The notes under the pieces were generated by a model that ran no database searches, was not told the DNA's origin, and saw only the letters and a list, made by a program, of their open reading frames with translations. A stretch of 64,000 nucleotides of DNA, from positions 1 through 64,000 of the forward strand of contig JAIPBE010000013.1 of assembly GCA_021738725.1 (NCBI GenBank), given 5' to 3'. The position numbers were made by a program, and so were the translations under genes. Below, piece by piece: positions 17,385 through 26,083 of the stretch. Positions within the stretch are counted from its first letter, which is position 1. Every line of letters starts with the position of its first letter. The DNA is from Saprospiraceae bacterium (GTDB lineage: Bacteria; Bacteroidota; Bacteroidia; Chitinophagales; Saprospiraceae).

Positions 17385-18639
17385 AAGAGGATTGCTGCTG
17401 CTCACGGTGACCCTGGTCCTTCCGATCACTACCTCCAGATCCTATCCGGTCGACGGATATAGTTATACCAATATCAAGCGACTGAAATATCTCCAGCTGG
17501 TGCAGGAGGGCGAGCTCCAGGGGAAAGCGCCTATTGCCGGGGCGACCAAGTCCATCCAGGATATTCGGCTGAACCTGACGGGAAAGACCGGGGATGCCCT
17601 GGCTGAATTACCCAGCCCGGATCCAGCATTTCAAAAGGCGATCAACAATCTGTTCCCCAATCTGAATGAGAACTACTCCATTTCGGTACTGGATATTACG
17701 CCAGGCCGGCCGTTTCGGCTGGCACAGCGTAAGGAGATGGCAGGCTATCAGCCAGGTAGTGTGGGCAAGCTTGCCGTTGTCGCCGGGTTCTTTACCGAGT
17801 TGGCGAAGATTTACCCGAATGACTTTGAGGCCCGGCAGGACCTGTTGTGTACCAGAATGGTTCGTGCCGGATCCTGGGCCATGACCGATTCACATACAGT
17901 TCCTTTTTTTAATCTGGAAGCGAAGAAGCTGACCAAGCGAACCCTGAAGCCACCGGATACTTTCTTACTTTACGAATGGTTGGATCACATGCTCTCGGTC
18001 AGCAACAATGGCGCAGCCAGCGTCTGCTGGCGGGAGGCCATCCTGATGCGGGTTTTTGGATCGCGGTATCCCAACCTCCAGGAAGCAGAGGCTGAAGCCT
18101 GGTTCAAGAGCACCCCCAAATCGGAACTGGCGGACATCTCCAATGCCGTCGTACATGAGCCCCTGCGCAAGTTGGGGATCACCGAAGATGAATGGCGACT
18201 GGGTCAGTTATTTACCAAGGGAGGAACAGCATATATACCACCCAAAGGAGGCAGCGTCGGCACCCCGAACGGATTGATGAAATACCTGGTTGCTCTGGAG
18301 CGAGGCAAGATCATTGACCCAGAATCCAGTCTGGAGATCAAACGGTTGCTCTATATGACCGACCGTCGCATCCGGTATGCCAATGCCCCTTCATTGAAGA
18401 AAGCTGCGGTCTATTTCAAGTCGGGAAGCCTGTATAAATGTGCTCCGGAAGAAGGGTATACCTGCGAAAAATACAAGGGCAATGTGGATAATTTTATGAA
18501 TTCGATTGCCATTGTCGAACATCCGGATGGTCTGACCTATATGGTGGCGTTGATGTCGAATGTCCGAAAAAAGAACTCCAACCATGATCATATGGCGTTG
18601 GCTTCCGCCATCGACAAGGTCGTCCGGTCTTTACCTTAG
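17377..18639 (+). CDS. Secreted serine hydrolase with beta-lactamase/PBP-type motifs
   Basis: 420 residues with a hydrophobic signal (LLLLTVTLVLPITTS). It carries the three signature motifs of penicillin-binding-protein/class A beta-lactamase folds: S-V-G-K at about 128-131 (nucleophile Ser and Lys), S-N-N at about 209-211, and K-S-G at about 348-350. The spacing fits an active serine hydrolase or DD-peptidase-like enzyme, larger than ordinary beta-lactamases. Its start (ATG inside the last codons of the dikinase gene) overlaps the previous gene by 8 bases, so the two are translated together. Its stop lies 7 bases from that of the convergent transporter gene. The substrate is unknown; a beta-lactam resistance role is possible but not implied. 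Confidence 0.85.
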   Translation: MIKRGLLLLTVTLVLPITTSRSYPVDGYSYTNIKRLKYLQLVQEGELQGKAPIAGATKSIQDIRLNLTGKTGDALAELPSPDPAFQKAINNLFPNLNENYSISVLDITPGRPFRLAQRKEMAGYQPGSVGKLAVVAGFFTELAKIYPNDFEARQDLLCTRMVRAGSWAMTDSHTVPFFNLEAKKLTKRTLKPPDTFLLYEWLDHMLSVSNNGAASVCWREAILMRVFGSRYPNLQEAEAEAWFKSTPKSELADISNAVVHEPLRKLGITEDEWRLGQLFTKGGTAYIPPKGGSVGTPNGLMKYLVALERGKIIDPESSLEIKRLLYMTDRRIRYANAPSLKKAAVYFKSGSLYKCAPEEGYTCEKYKGNVDNFMNSIAIVEHPDGLTYMVALMSNVRKKNSNHDHMALASAIDKVVRSLP

Positions 18640-18646
18640 AGAGGCC

Positions 18647-21460
18647 TTAATTCACCAGGTGAGGAAGCGCATCTTCCGCTGCCATTTTCAGTTTAGGGTT
18701 GGTCGAATGCAGGAAGAACTCTATTCGTTCCCGGTGGAGCGAAAGCCCTGTTTCACTGATCACCCGGATCACTGCCAGTTTGATCTTCTCATCCCTTCCT
18801 TGTAGCAGCTGGTCAAAGCAGTCCTCTTCTGTCGGGGCTTTGACATTAAGTCGCAGGATGGCAGCATCAGATGCCGGATCGATCAGGGCAGATTCGACGA
18901 TGGGAATGAGGATCTTCTTGAGATCCGGTTCCAGGATATTATCCAGAAACTCTACGGCATTGAACCGAACATCTGGATTATTCGCTTTGATCCCTTCATA
19001 GACCGGGTCGATCTGACTGGGTAAATACCGCAATCCCAGGAGGTGAAAAATGCGTTCCAGTGTGCCATCCAGACGTCGTTCCAACAAGGAGATCAGGGCC
19101 TGTCTGGCTTGTTGGGTAGGTTGGTCGTCGCTTTCCTCCAGTCGTTTCTGAGTGTACAGATTGCCGAGCGTGTTCTTGTAGAGGTGCGTCTCGTTCATGA
19201 TCAACTTGATGGTTTCCTTCTCACTGATATAGAGATTGGGAAATTGCTTTCGCAATACCAACAAGGATTGAAGCGCTGCCAGGCGCACACTGACATCTGC
19301 ATGACCGATCATGGCAAAGAGAAATGTGACCGCCTGCGGGGCATTGATGCCTTCGGCTAAAGACGGGATCAGACGCAACAGCTCGGAGGGCTGCCCGGGC
19401 GATGACATAAACGCTTGCAAGTCAGGCAGGAGGGCAGTCCCGAATTGGGACAATGCTTTTCTGGCAATCTCCCGGGTCTCTTTGGCTGGCAGGTAATGGA
19501 TCAGGATCGGGATAAAAGCGGGGTCCTCCGCATCTCCCATAGCCAACAATACCTCCTGGAGAACCTGGGGTTCCTCATCGTGCAGGAAGCGATCCAGGAG
19601 GCCATATTGCCCCTGAATCCGGCCATGCCCAATGGCTCGAATGATCATGATCTTGTACAATCGTCGGGTGTCCTCATCCTTCAACAGAGCGAGGTAATGT
19701 GTTTTGTCGACGACCAGGTCCTCGATCTGAAAGAGGCGCCGCATTTCCGGATTGTTACGTGATTCCATGGCCAGACCGACCAGGGCCGCGCCATTGATCA
19801 CCGGATCAGCATGGTTCAGATATTGGTTGATGAGATTGACACGATCTCGCCGGGAATGTCTCAGGATGGCCGTGAATGCATGATATCGCACTTCTGCATC
19901 AGGATCGTGCAACAGGGGTGTGAGTTGCGTTTTGATGCTGTTGTCCGGGTGGAAATACAGGCATCGCAGGGTGGCCACTCGAACAGCATCGGACGCATGA
20001 TCCAGCAGGGGAAGTGTGTCCGGGATCAGTCGTATTTCTTTGAGTTCTTCGATCTTCCCCAGTACAAACAGGAGTTGACGCTCCGATCCGGTTTGAAGCA
20101 CTCGGCGCATCCCTTCTAATACGGACACATCAGAACCAACCAGTTTTTCTTTCTTCTTTGGATCTGCGGATGCCGTCAGGTTTTCCTGGAAACTTCGAAT
20201 GTATTCCTTCCGGATCTCCAGGGCGCACCAGATCCAGAAGCCTATGAGGACCATGATCAGAAGGCTGACTGCTCGGAGGGGTAGATCGAGACCATTGATC
20301 AGGAAAAGCAGCAGGAGGCCACCGACACCGGTTGCGGCAGTATCCACAAAGACATCAATAAAAGTTTTAGCCTGACTTTTCGTGGCCAGAGGAATAGGGA
20401 GGACCAGGAGTTCTACAGCTGCCTTATTGATCGATTGTTTGATCGATACATCAAAAAGCTTGAGGGCGATACCCGCCCAGAGGACAGGCGTGATCAATAA
20501 CAGGGTGGCCCCTCCGAAAAGGGCCATCGGCAGGACGAACAAGGATTTTCCGACACCATAGATCCCGACGACTCGTCGGGTAATAAAGATCTGAATGATC
20601 AGGGAGATGATGTTGAATGTAGAAAACCAGAAGCCGAAGAAGGCGGCCAGATTGTCGGCATCAGGAATGGCCGCAGAGGCCAGTGCGCTGTACTGGTATT
20701 CGACCAGTTTGGAGATTACAATACCGATCCCGACGATCAGGGCCAGCAGGGTCAGGTGTCTGGATTTTTTAATGACCTGAAGCGGGTTTCCTTGTAGTTC
20801 AGAAGTTTTTTTGGAAGATAGGATCTGTTCCGGGGTGATGTAATCCCGCCAGATGGTGCGATTGACAAAGAAACCACCGGCTAGCAGAGCTGCTGCCATG
20901 AACAGAAGATTCTCATTGGACAGGATGGGTGCAAAGACCGAGGTCAGGTATCCGCCCATCACGCCGCCCGCAATTGCGCCGGCCCCGACCAGACTGAACA
21001 GGCGCTTGGCCTCTAGGGGATTGAACACCAGATTGGCCAGAATCCAGAATTGGGAGGTGGTCAACAGGGCAAAGATCACTTCGCCGATATAGAATGCATA
21101 GATGACCCATTTACCGGCCATGCCCAGATGGAGGAGGAGGCCAGTCAGGATCATGGCTGGGATGGAGACCTGATAGGTCCGCAGGATCATCTTGTGGAGG
21201 GAGATCCGAGTCAGGGCCCGGGCATACAGGACGGAGACAATCATGGCGATGCTCGCCACCATCAGAAAGAGGGAAGGGAGGCTCTTGACGCCTACATAAG
21301 AGAGGAAGAGGGCGTTGATGACCGGTTTGATGATCATCAACGTACTGATGATCAGGAAGATATTGGCGCCCATGAGGGACACCCTGCGAAATTCTCCGGG
21401 ACGAATGTCAAACGTTCGGCGGAGCAGGTCCAAACCTGAATCCGCCAATCTGGGCAGCAT
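18647..21460 (-). CDS. ATP/ADP-translocase-like membrane protein fused to HEAT repeats
   Basis: 937 residues. Residues about 20-425 hold around twelve hydrophobic segments in a major-facilitator-like layout that resembles the Npt1/Npt2 (NTT) nucleotide transporter family: RVSLMGANIFLIISTLMIIKP, GEVIFALLTTSQFWILAN, EAKRLFSLVGAGAIAGGVMGG. From about 440 to the end, repeated helical pairs (for example VRVATLRCLYFHPD, VRYHAFTAILRHS, VRLAALQSLLVLR) are HEAT repeats. NTT proteins exchange nucleotides across membranes, but whether this member does is unproven. Its start is 5 bases after the stop of the serine hydrolase upstream, so they form an operon. Confidence 0.8.
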   Translation of the reverse strand: MLPRLADSGLDLLRRTFDIRPGEFRRVSLMGANIFLIISTLMIIKPVINALFLSYVGVKSLPSLFLMVASIAMIVSVLYARALTRISLHKMILRTYQVSIPAMILTGLLLHLGMAGKWVIYAFYIGEVIFALLTTSQFWILANLVFNPLEAKRLFSLVGAGAIAGGVMGGYLTSVFAPILSNENLLFMAAALLAGGFFVNRTIWRDYITPEQILSSKKTSELQGNPLQVIKKSRHLTLLALIVGIGIVISKLVEYQYSALASAAIPDADNLAAFFGFWFSTFNIISLIIQIFITRRVVGIYGVGKSLFVLPMALFGGATLLLITPVLWAGIALKLFDVSIKQSINKAAVELLVLPIPLATKSQAKTFIDVFVDTAATGVGGLLLLFLINGLDLPLRAVSLLIMVLIGFWIWCALEIRKEYIRSFQENLTASADPKKKEKLVGSDVSVLEGMRRVLQTGSERQLLFVLGKIEELKEIRLIPDTLPLLDHASDAVRVATLRCLYFHPDNSIKTQLTPLLHDPDAEVRYHAFTAILRHSRRDRVNLINQYLNHADPVINGAALVGLAMESRNNPEMRRLFQIEDLVVDKTHYLALLKDEDTRRLYKIMIIRAIGHGRIQGQYGLLDRFLHDEEPQVLQEVLLAMGDAEDPAFIPILIHYLPAKETREIARKALSQFGTALLPDLQAFMSSPGQPSELLRLIPSLAEGINAPQAVTFLFAMIGHADVSVRLAALQSLLVLRKQFPNLYISEKETIKLIMNETHLYKNTLGNLYTQKRLEESDDQPTQQARQALISLLERRLDGTLERIFHLLGLRYLPSQIDPVYEGIKANNPDVRFNAVEFLDNILEPDLKKILIPIVESALIDPASDAAILRLNVKAPTEEDCFDQLLQGRDEKIKLAVIRVISETGLSLHRERIEFFLHSTNPKLKMAAEDALPHLVN

Positions 21461-21465
21461 GTTGT

Positions 21466-22476
21466 TCAGGCATTTCGAGAGGCCATCAGCACGCGATCAA
21501 CCCGTTTGATCAGGTCTCTCATCAGCTGCTCGCCTTCAGGTGTTTCTGCCAGACCCACCAGGATGTATTTCCTGTTCTTTCCCCATACGAGGACAGAATC
21601 CGCATGCCAGTTCTTCCATGAACCAGACTTGCGAAAAACTTTCGCATCTGGTGCGATGCGATCCAGGACATTGACAAATTTGTGATGTAATTCAGGATCA
21701 CCCATGATGTCCAGCATTTGCCTGGAACGCTCTGGGCTCACCAGCTGGCCATTGGCCAGCATATAGTAGTAACGGCAAACCTGCTCAGCAGTCGCCGCAT
21801 GACTGATGTTTTTCAAGGGGTCGCCTTTACGGGCTCCTCCGCGACCATAGGCCTTGCCGACCCACAGGCCGCCTTTATCCGTGCGATCGTACAGGTGATA
21901 GCGGGGGTCTTGCATGACTTCTGCGATCTTGTTCATGCCCACGCGATCGATCATGCGGGTTGTCGCTGCATTATTGCTTTTGGCGATCATAAGGCGCATA
22001 TCTCTGGTCACCTCGGAGGTCTCTTCCAGCTCGCCATTTTCAATGGCCTGGATGCTGGTGAGAAGCACTGCGATCTTGGGGAGAGAGGCTGCATAAACCA
22101 TCTCTTTTTTGTTGATCCCGGCAAAGCGGGCCTTGAGCGGATCGCGCATATCCACCAGTCCGATGCTCAACTTTTTGGCATTGGCCAACGCAACCCATTT
22201 TGGATCGGACTTCAGGATCCGGTTCAATTGGTTTTGCAGTTCCGCATCCGCCAATTCATCCAGAGGGCAGAGCAATGAATCAGGAACTTCAAGGGGGAGA
22301 TTATTCAGCGTTTCATCCGTAAACTCGAACGCAGTACTTGCCTTATGTGCTTTGTTGGTTGGAATGGAACGACCAGTTGTCCAGGCCAGAAGAGAAAACA
22401 GCACAAGCGAAAATAGGGCGGTTACTGTCAGACGAGAAAATTGATTCCTGCCCGATGAGAAGTTTGGTTGATGCAT
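21466..22476 (-). CDS. Second serine hydrolase with beta-lactamase/PBP-type motifs
   Basis: 336 residues with an N-terminal signal/anchor (LFSLVLFSLLAWTTG). Motifs: S-L-P-K at 131-134, S-N-N at 167-169, K-S-G at 283-285, in class A beta-lactamase order and spacing. Compared with the paralogue at 17377 it is shorter, and the two share little beyond the motifs. It is the first gene of an operon whose second gene, 5 bases away, is the NTT-like transporter with HEAT repeats. Presumed periplasmic enzyme acting on peptidoglycan peptides or another acylated substrate; beta-lactamase activity is possible but not shown. Confidence 0.85.
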   Translation of the reverse strand: MHQPNFSSGRNQFSRLTVTALFSLVLFSLLAWTTGRSIPTNKAHKASTAFEFTDETLNNLPLEVPDSLLCPLDELADAELQNQLNRILKSDPKWVALANAKKLSIGLVDMRDPLKARFAGINKKEMVYAASLPKIAVLLTSIQAIENGELEETSEVTRDMRLMIAKSNNAATTRMIDRVGMNKIAEVMQDPRYHLYDRTDKGGLWVGKAYGRGGARKGDPLKNISHAATAEQVCRYYYMLANGQLVSPERSRQMLDIMGDPELHHKFVNVLDRIAPDAKVFRKSGSWKNWHADSVLVWGKNRKYILVGLAETPEGEQLMRDLIKRVDRVLMASRNA

Positions 22477-22828
22477 AAACGTCTTCAGTTAAAAAATCGT
22501 GCCTGGTCTTTCCGGGGTGCATGTAGCTCTGGAAAGTAAAAATCTTCTAGTGCTGGGAATGGGGGGACTCCTTGCATTCAGATGACAAGACATGACCGGA
22601 CTCGCCATCCGATAATGGTCCTCAAAAATATGGAACTCTGAGACAATATGCTCAGGGTTGTGAAGATATTAACATTTGCACCTGCAACCATTTGATTACC
22701 ACAAGGTCTTGTCCGGTTTGGAGATTGTCTATTGAGGAGTATTGGTTCGGTTTGCCAAACCAGGAATATGCGATGAGACTCAGGATATTGTCTCCCACTT
22801 CACCCGTAGATCTCCTGATAGGACAGGG
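22477..22828. other. Gap between convergent and divergent units; nothing recognised
   Basis: About 350 bases containing the upstream region of the serine hydrolase at 22476 (minus) and the end of the DinB-like gene (minus). I see no coding frame of quality and no repeat. TTACTTTC on the minus strand near 22535 is a poor -7-like word. Confidence 0.35.
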
Positions 22829-23341
22829 TTACCAAAAACCGGCGTATTGTATGGAGGTCCCAGACAGATGAGCCAGGAAATCATATTGCAAACGAATGAT
22901 TTGGCGGATGTGCAGATGGTCATGTGCCAACCAGTTGGCCAGGACAAAGTGGCCAGACATCGGTCCCAGTCGAGGGTGGACCGTCGCATTGTCCCACTGA
23001 GGGTCACGCAGTCCGTTGAGCCAGGCGATCGAATCGTCTCGTTCCTGCAGGAATTGACGGAGCACGGTGGTATAATCCTGTCCGGCATAGTTCCGATCGA
23101 CCACCCATCCGGTCGGATTGATGCCTGGAAATGGGACACCCGGCGAATCTAAAACCATTCTCAATCGAGACCGGAAATCTTCAGATTCTTCATCTCGCAA
23201 ATGACAGACGATCTGCAGCAGGGACCATTTGGTCGGGTCCTGGCTCCATTGGATCTGATCCGGATGCGGTTGAGCAAGCAGATGAGAAAAGACGTCCCGG
23301 TTTCGAGTGAGTGCGGAAATGATAAAAGCTGGAATCGACAT
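22829..23341 (-). CDS. DinB-like four-helix protein
   Basis: 170 residues, soluble. The pattern KWSLLQIVCHLRDEE near residue 38, and NWLAHDHLHIRQIIRLQYDFL near the C-terminus, fit the DinB_2/YfiT superfamily of four-helix bundles, in which three His residues bind a divalent metal. Here the His in CHLRDEE and the two in HDHLH are in place. Members act as thiol-dependent transferases or hydrolases in some bacteria; the role here is unknown. Monocistronic. A TATCTTGA box lies 18 bases before the ATG on the minus strand. Confidence 0.85.
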   Translation of the reverse strand: MSIPAFIISALTRNRDVFSHLLAQPHPDQIQWSQDPTKWSLLQIVCHLRDEESEDFRSRLRMVLDSPGVPFPGINPTGWVVDRNYAGQDYTTVLRQFLQERDDSIAWLNGLRDPQWDNATVHPRLGPMSGHFVLANWLAHDHLHIRQIIRLQYDFLAHLSGTSIQYAGFW

Positions 23342-23598
23342 ATATATTTGCTTGTAGCCTCAAGATAAGAGGTCTGGATGAGTGTGCCAATGGATCAATA
23401 TGTCTTTGGAAACGACAGGTGGCTGTTGGCAAGATCCAGAAGGCAGATTTATAAGGCACTCAGAAGAGCTGCGTCCATATCTGAGCAATCTACGCATGAA
23501 CAAGAGTAGATGCCAATGTTCAAAGTCACCTCTCGAACATAGATTTGTCATCAGTGAAAGTGCGACTCACGGGTATATTGTCGCTGAAAAATAAGACC

Positions 23599-24900
23599 AT
23601 GAAAAAGCTATCAAATCAATACGTCGGACTGGTCATACTCTTCGTATTGTTGACTGTAATTTCAATCAGTCGCTGCAAACTGTTTGATCCGGCAGATGAC
23701 CCCCCCACCACGCAGATCGGTGATACTCTCTGGATCCATGATATGATCGGTGCAGATACTCTCTTTACCGAACCCACGTTGGCCGTGGGTCGCAACGGGG
23801 ACGTCTATTTTGCCGTTGCCGGAGGAACTTTATATTGGACTCACGCCAGAATACGTGCTTTAAATGCGACATCGGGAGTGATGCGATGGGAGTCCCCGAT
23901 CGTCGATCATATCAGTTTGTCCAGCCCGATCGTCATCGGTGATGACGGAACCCTGTATGTCATTGGTGCTTACAGATTGTACGCCATTAATGCGGCAACC
24001 GGCCAGTTTAACTGGGTGTGGGAAGTACCCAATGAATTACCCAATCCAAATGGTCCCGGAAATCTCTATACCTATGGACCGATTGGTACTCTGGCGCTGA
24101 CGGATGCCGGCAATCTCATCTTGGGAAGTGTCGGTTCGGGGGTTTATTCCCGCGCCATATATTGTATCAGCCCGGGAGGCACAATGGTATGGTATAACCC
24201 GGATGCAAACGGTGTGGGCATCCAATCAAATTTGGTTATTGGACCTGGCAACCGTATCCATTATTATACAACAGTGAGCGGCAAGTTATCGCTGGTCACC
24301 CTGGATGCTCTAATAGGAACTATTCTTTGGACAATGCCGATTCAAGCGATGAGCAGTGCAGGAAACAACCTCGCTTTGGATACAGATGGGACGATCATTG
24401 CCTCTTTTCAACAAACAACTTCAGATCCATTCAGGATGTACAGAATCCATCCCGCTGATGGAACTTTACTTTGGCAAAGTGGACATGAATGCAACTACAA
24501 TCCTAAACTTGTAGGTCCTGACGGTCTGATTTATCAGGACGATAATGCGTTTGCAGGACTGGCCACCTATACTCCGGGAAACGCATCTGCATCAGCACAT
24601 CCGGCTGGCGTGCATGCCAATCTGCTGGGGACTCTTTTGAGCAGCGCCAATCAACTGCTCACGGTCCGGAATCGTGACTGGATACCCACCATCCATGCTT
24701 ATTCCTCAAGCGGACAATTGGATTGGTTTGTTCCAATGAGTAATGCTCGTGATAATGTCATGGCATTGGGAGATGATGGTATTCTCTTTGGGGTGCTCCC
24801 GGATGGGATCTTTGCCGTTCAGGGAGATCATGGCCTTGCCGATAAAGGCTGGCCCAAACGTTACCACGACAACAGGAATACCTCCAATGTCAGCAATTAA
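23599..24900 (+). CDS. Lipoprotein with PQQ-like beta-propeller
   Basis: 433 residues from the ATG at 23599; the upstream frame to 23545 would only add residues before the signal. The signal ends ISISRC, a plausible lipobox, so this is likely an outer-membrane lipoprotein. The body repeats a PQQ/BamB-like blade: ALNATSGVMRWESPI, AINAATGQFNWVWEV, TLDALIGTILWTMPI, RIHPADGTLLWQSG, spaced about 70-100 residues apart, each with a Gly-x-x-x-Trp turn. It ends near NVSN without a sorting domain. Propellers of this kind usually bind partners rather than catalyse; no quinone site is evident. Followed by a hairpin. Confidence 0.85.
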   Translation: MKKLSNQYVGLVILFVLLTVISISRCKLFDPADDPPTTQIGDTLWIHDMIGADTLFTEPTLAVGRNGDVYFAVAGGTLYWTHARIRALNATSGVMRWESPIVDHISLSSPIVIGDDGTLYVIGAYRLYAINAATGQFNWVWEVPNELPNPNGPGNLYTYGPIGTLALTDAGNLILGSVGSGVYSRAIYCISPGGTMVWYNPDANGVGIQSNLVIGPGNRIHYYTTVSGKLSLVTLDALIGTILWTMPIQAMSSAGNNLALDTDGTIIASFQQTTSDPFRMYRIHPADGTLLWQSGHECNYNPKLVGPDGLIYQDDNAFAGLATYTPGNASASAHPAGVHANLLGTLLSSANQLLTVRNRDWIPTIHAYSSSGQLDWFVPMSNARDNVMALGDDGILFGVLPDGIFAVQGDHGLADKGWPKRYHDNRNTSNVSN

Positions 24901-24943
24901 CAGCCCTCTCGATTGACCTCGTGAGAGGCAGACCTGAGCAACG

Positions 24944-24975
24944 GCCAGGAGTATCCCAAATACTCCTGGCTTTCC
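24944..24975 (+). terminator. Intrinsic terminator after the propeller gene
   Basis: gccaggagta (24944-24953) pairs with tactcctggc (24961-24970) around a 7-base loop and is followed by tttcct. The U-tract is short, but the stem is perfect. Confidence 0.6.
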
Positions 24976-25091
24976 TGTTGAGAGACCTGGTCACTCGTAC
25001 AGGTAGTCTCCTGATTCCGGGCGGCTGGGAGTGGCTGTTCGTCAAGTCTTGGATTTATTTCATCTTTAAAGGAAATCTAAAACCTGTTCCA

Positions 25092-25496
25092 ATGAATCCT
25101 ATTCTACGCAATGTGCTGGCGGTCGCCGCTGGTTTTATCCTCGGCTCTGTCGTCAACATGGGACTGATCATGATCGGTGGATCCATCGTCCCGCCTCCGG
25201 CAGGTGTTGACCCCAGTGATATGGAGAGCATCAAAGCCTCCATGCACCTCTACCAACCCATCCAATTTCTTTTCCCTTTCCTGGCACATGCCCTGGGAAC
25301 TCTGTCTGGGGCCTATCTCGCGGCTCGACTCGGAGCATCTCGCAAACAGATCCTGGCATTGATCATCGGGGTGGTCTTTCTTCTCGGTGGTGTCGCCGCT
25401 GCGAATATGCTACCGGCACCTTCCTGGTTTGTGGTGACAGATCTTCTCCTGGCCTACCTGCCCATGGCCTGGGTGGGTGGCAAATGGGGAAGCTGA
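25092..25496 (+). CDS. Small four-helix membrane protein
   Basis: 134 residues with four predicted transmembrane segments (VLAVAAGFILGSVVNMGLIM, FLFPFLAHALGTLSGAYLAA, ILALIIGVVFLLGGVAAANM, FVVTDLLLAYLPMAWVGG). The ATG at 25092 starts cleanly with MNPILRN; the open frame extends to 24921 but runs through the terminator. Similar short membrane proteins are common in Bacteroidota, and I know no function for them. Probably inner membrane. Confidence 0.75.
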   Translation: MNPILRNVLAVAAGFILGSVVNMGLIMIGGSIVPPPAGVDPSDMESIKASMHLYQPIQFLFPFLAHALGTLSGAYLAARLGASRKQILALIIGVVFLLGGVAAANMLPAPSWFVVTDLLLAYLPMAWVGGKWGS

Positions 25497-25599
25497 AAGT
25501 GCACCTCCTACTGATCTCTTTCAGCTTCGTCTGGTCTCCCCTGCCTGGGATTGAAACCGGCTGCGCATAGAAATTCTGGATTTGGACCCATCGAATATC

Positions 25600-26073
25600 T
25601 CAGATATTCAGTGCCAGGAGGATCACCAGCACATGGATCAGTACTCCACCGAGAATCGCAAGACGTACCACTCCTGCGGACACGCCGGGGATGACCTTCT
25701 GCCAGGTCACCCAACCGAGGGGCAGATAGCAGAGTGATCCGGTGATCGTTCCGGGAGAATAGGAAGCGGTCCATAAACTGGTGCTGATATGGATGACCCC
25801 ATTGATCGTGAGAACAGTGACGATCACCAGTACGGGCGTCAACGGGATGCGCTTCAGTAGAAACAACATAGTAATGATGCCCACCAAACTAAATGCCACG
25901 GCATTGATGGCAATAAAATCATTGAGGGACAAATCTGCACCCATATGTGTATTGAGCCAATTTGGAAAGCCCGTACCGACATATCTCTCTTCCAGCAAAT
26001 GAAACAGATATAAAACCGGAAGGGCAAAGGCTATTCCCCGTTGAAAGCGGGATTGAGGTGTACGACGATCCAC
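25600..26073 (-). CDS. HXXEE-domain membrane protein
   Basis: 157 residues with about five membrane segments. The defining motif H-L-L-E-E is at residues 25-29 in the first segment, and N-G-V-I-H-I occurs in the third, matching the HXXEE family of small integral membrane proteins with conserved His/Glu/Asn residues, possibly metal-dependent membrane enzymes (unproven). The start is a GTG at 26073. It lies 10 bases after the stop of the T9SS propeller gene on the same strand and may share its transcript. Confidence 0.8.
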   Translation of the reverse strand: MDRRTPQSRFQRGIAFALPVLYLFHLLEERYVGTGFPNWLNTHMGADLSLNDFIAINAVAFSLVGIITMLFLLKRIPLTPVLVIVTVLTINGVIHISTSLWTASYSPGTITGSLCYLPLGWVTWQKVIPGVSAGVVRLAILGGVLIHVLVILLALNI

Positions 26074-26083
26074 ATGCAGCAGA

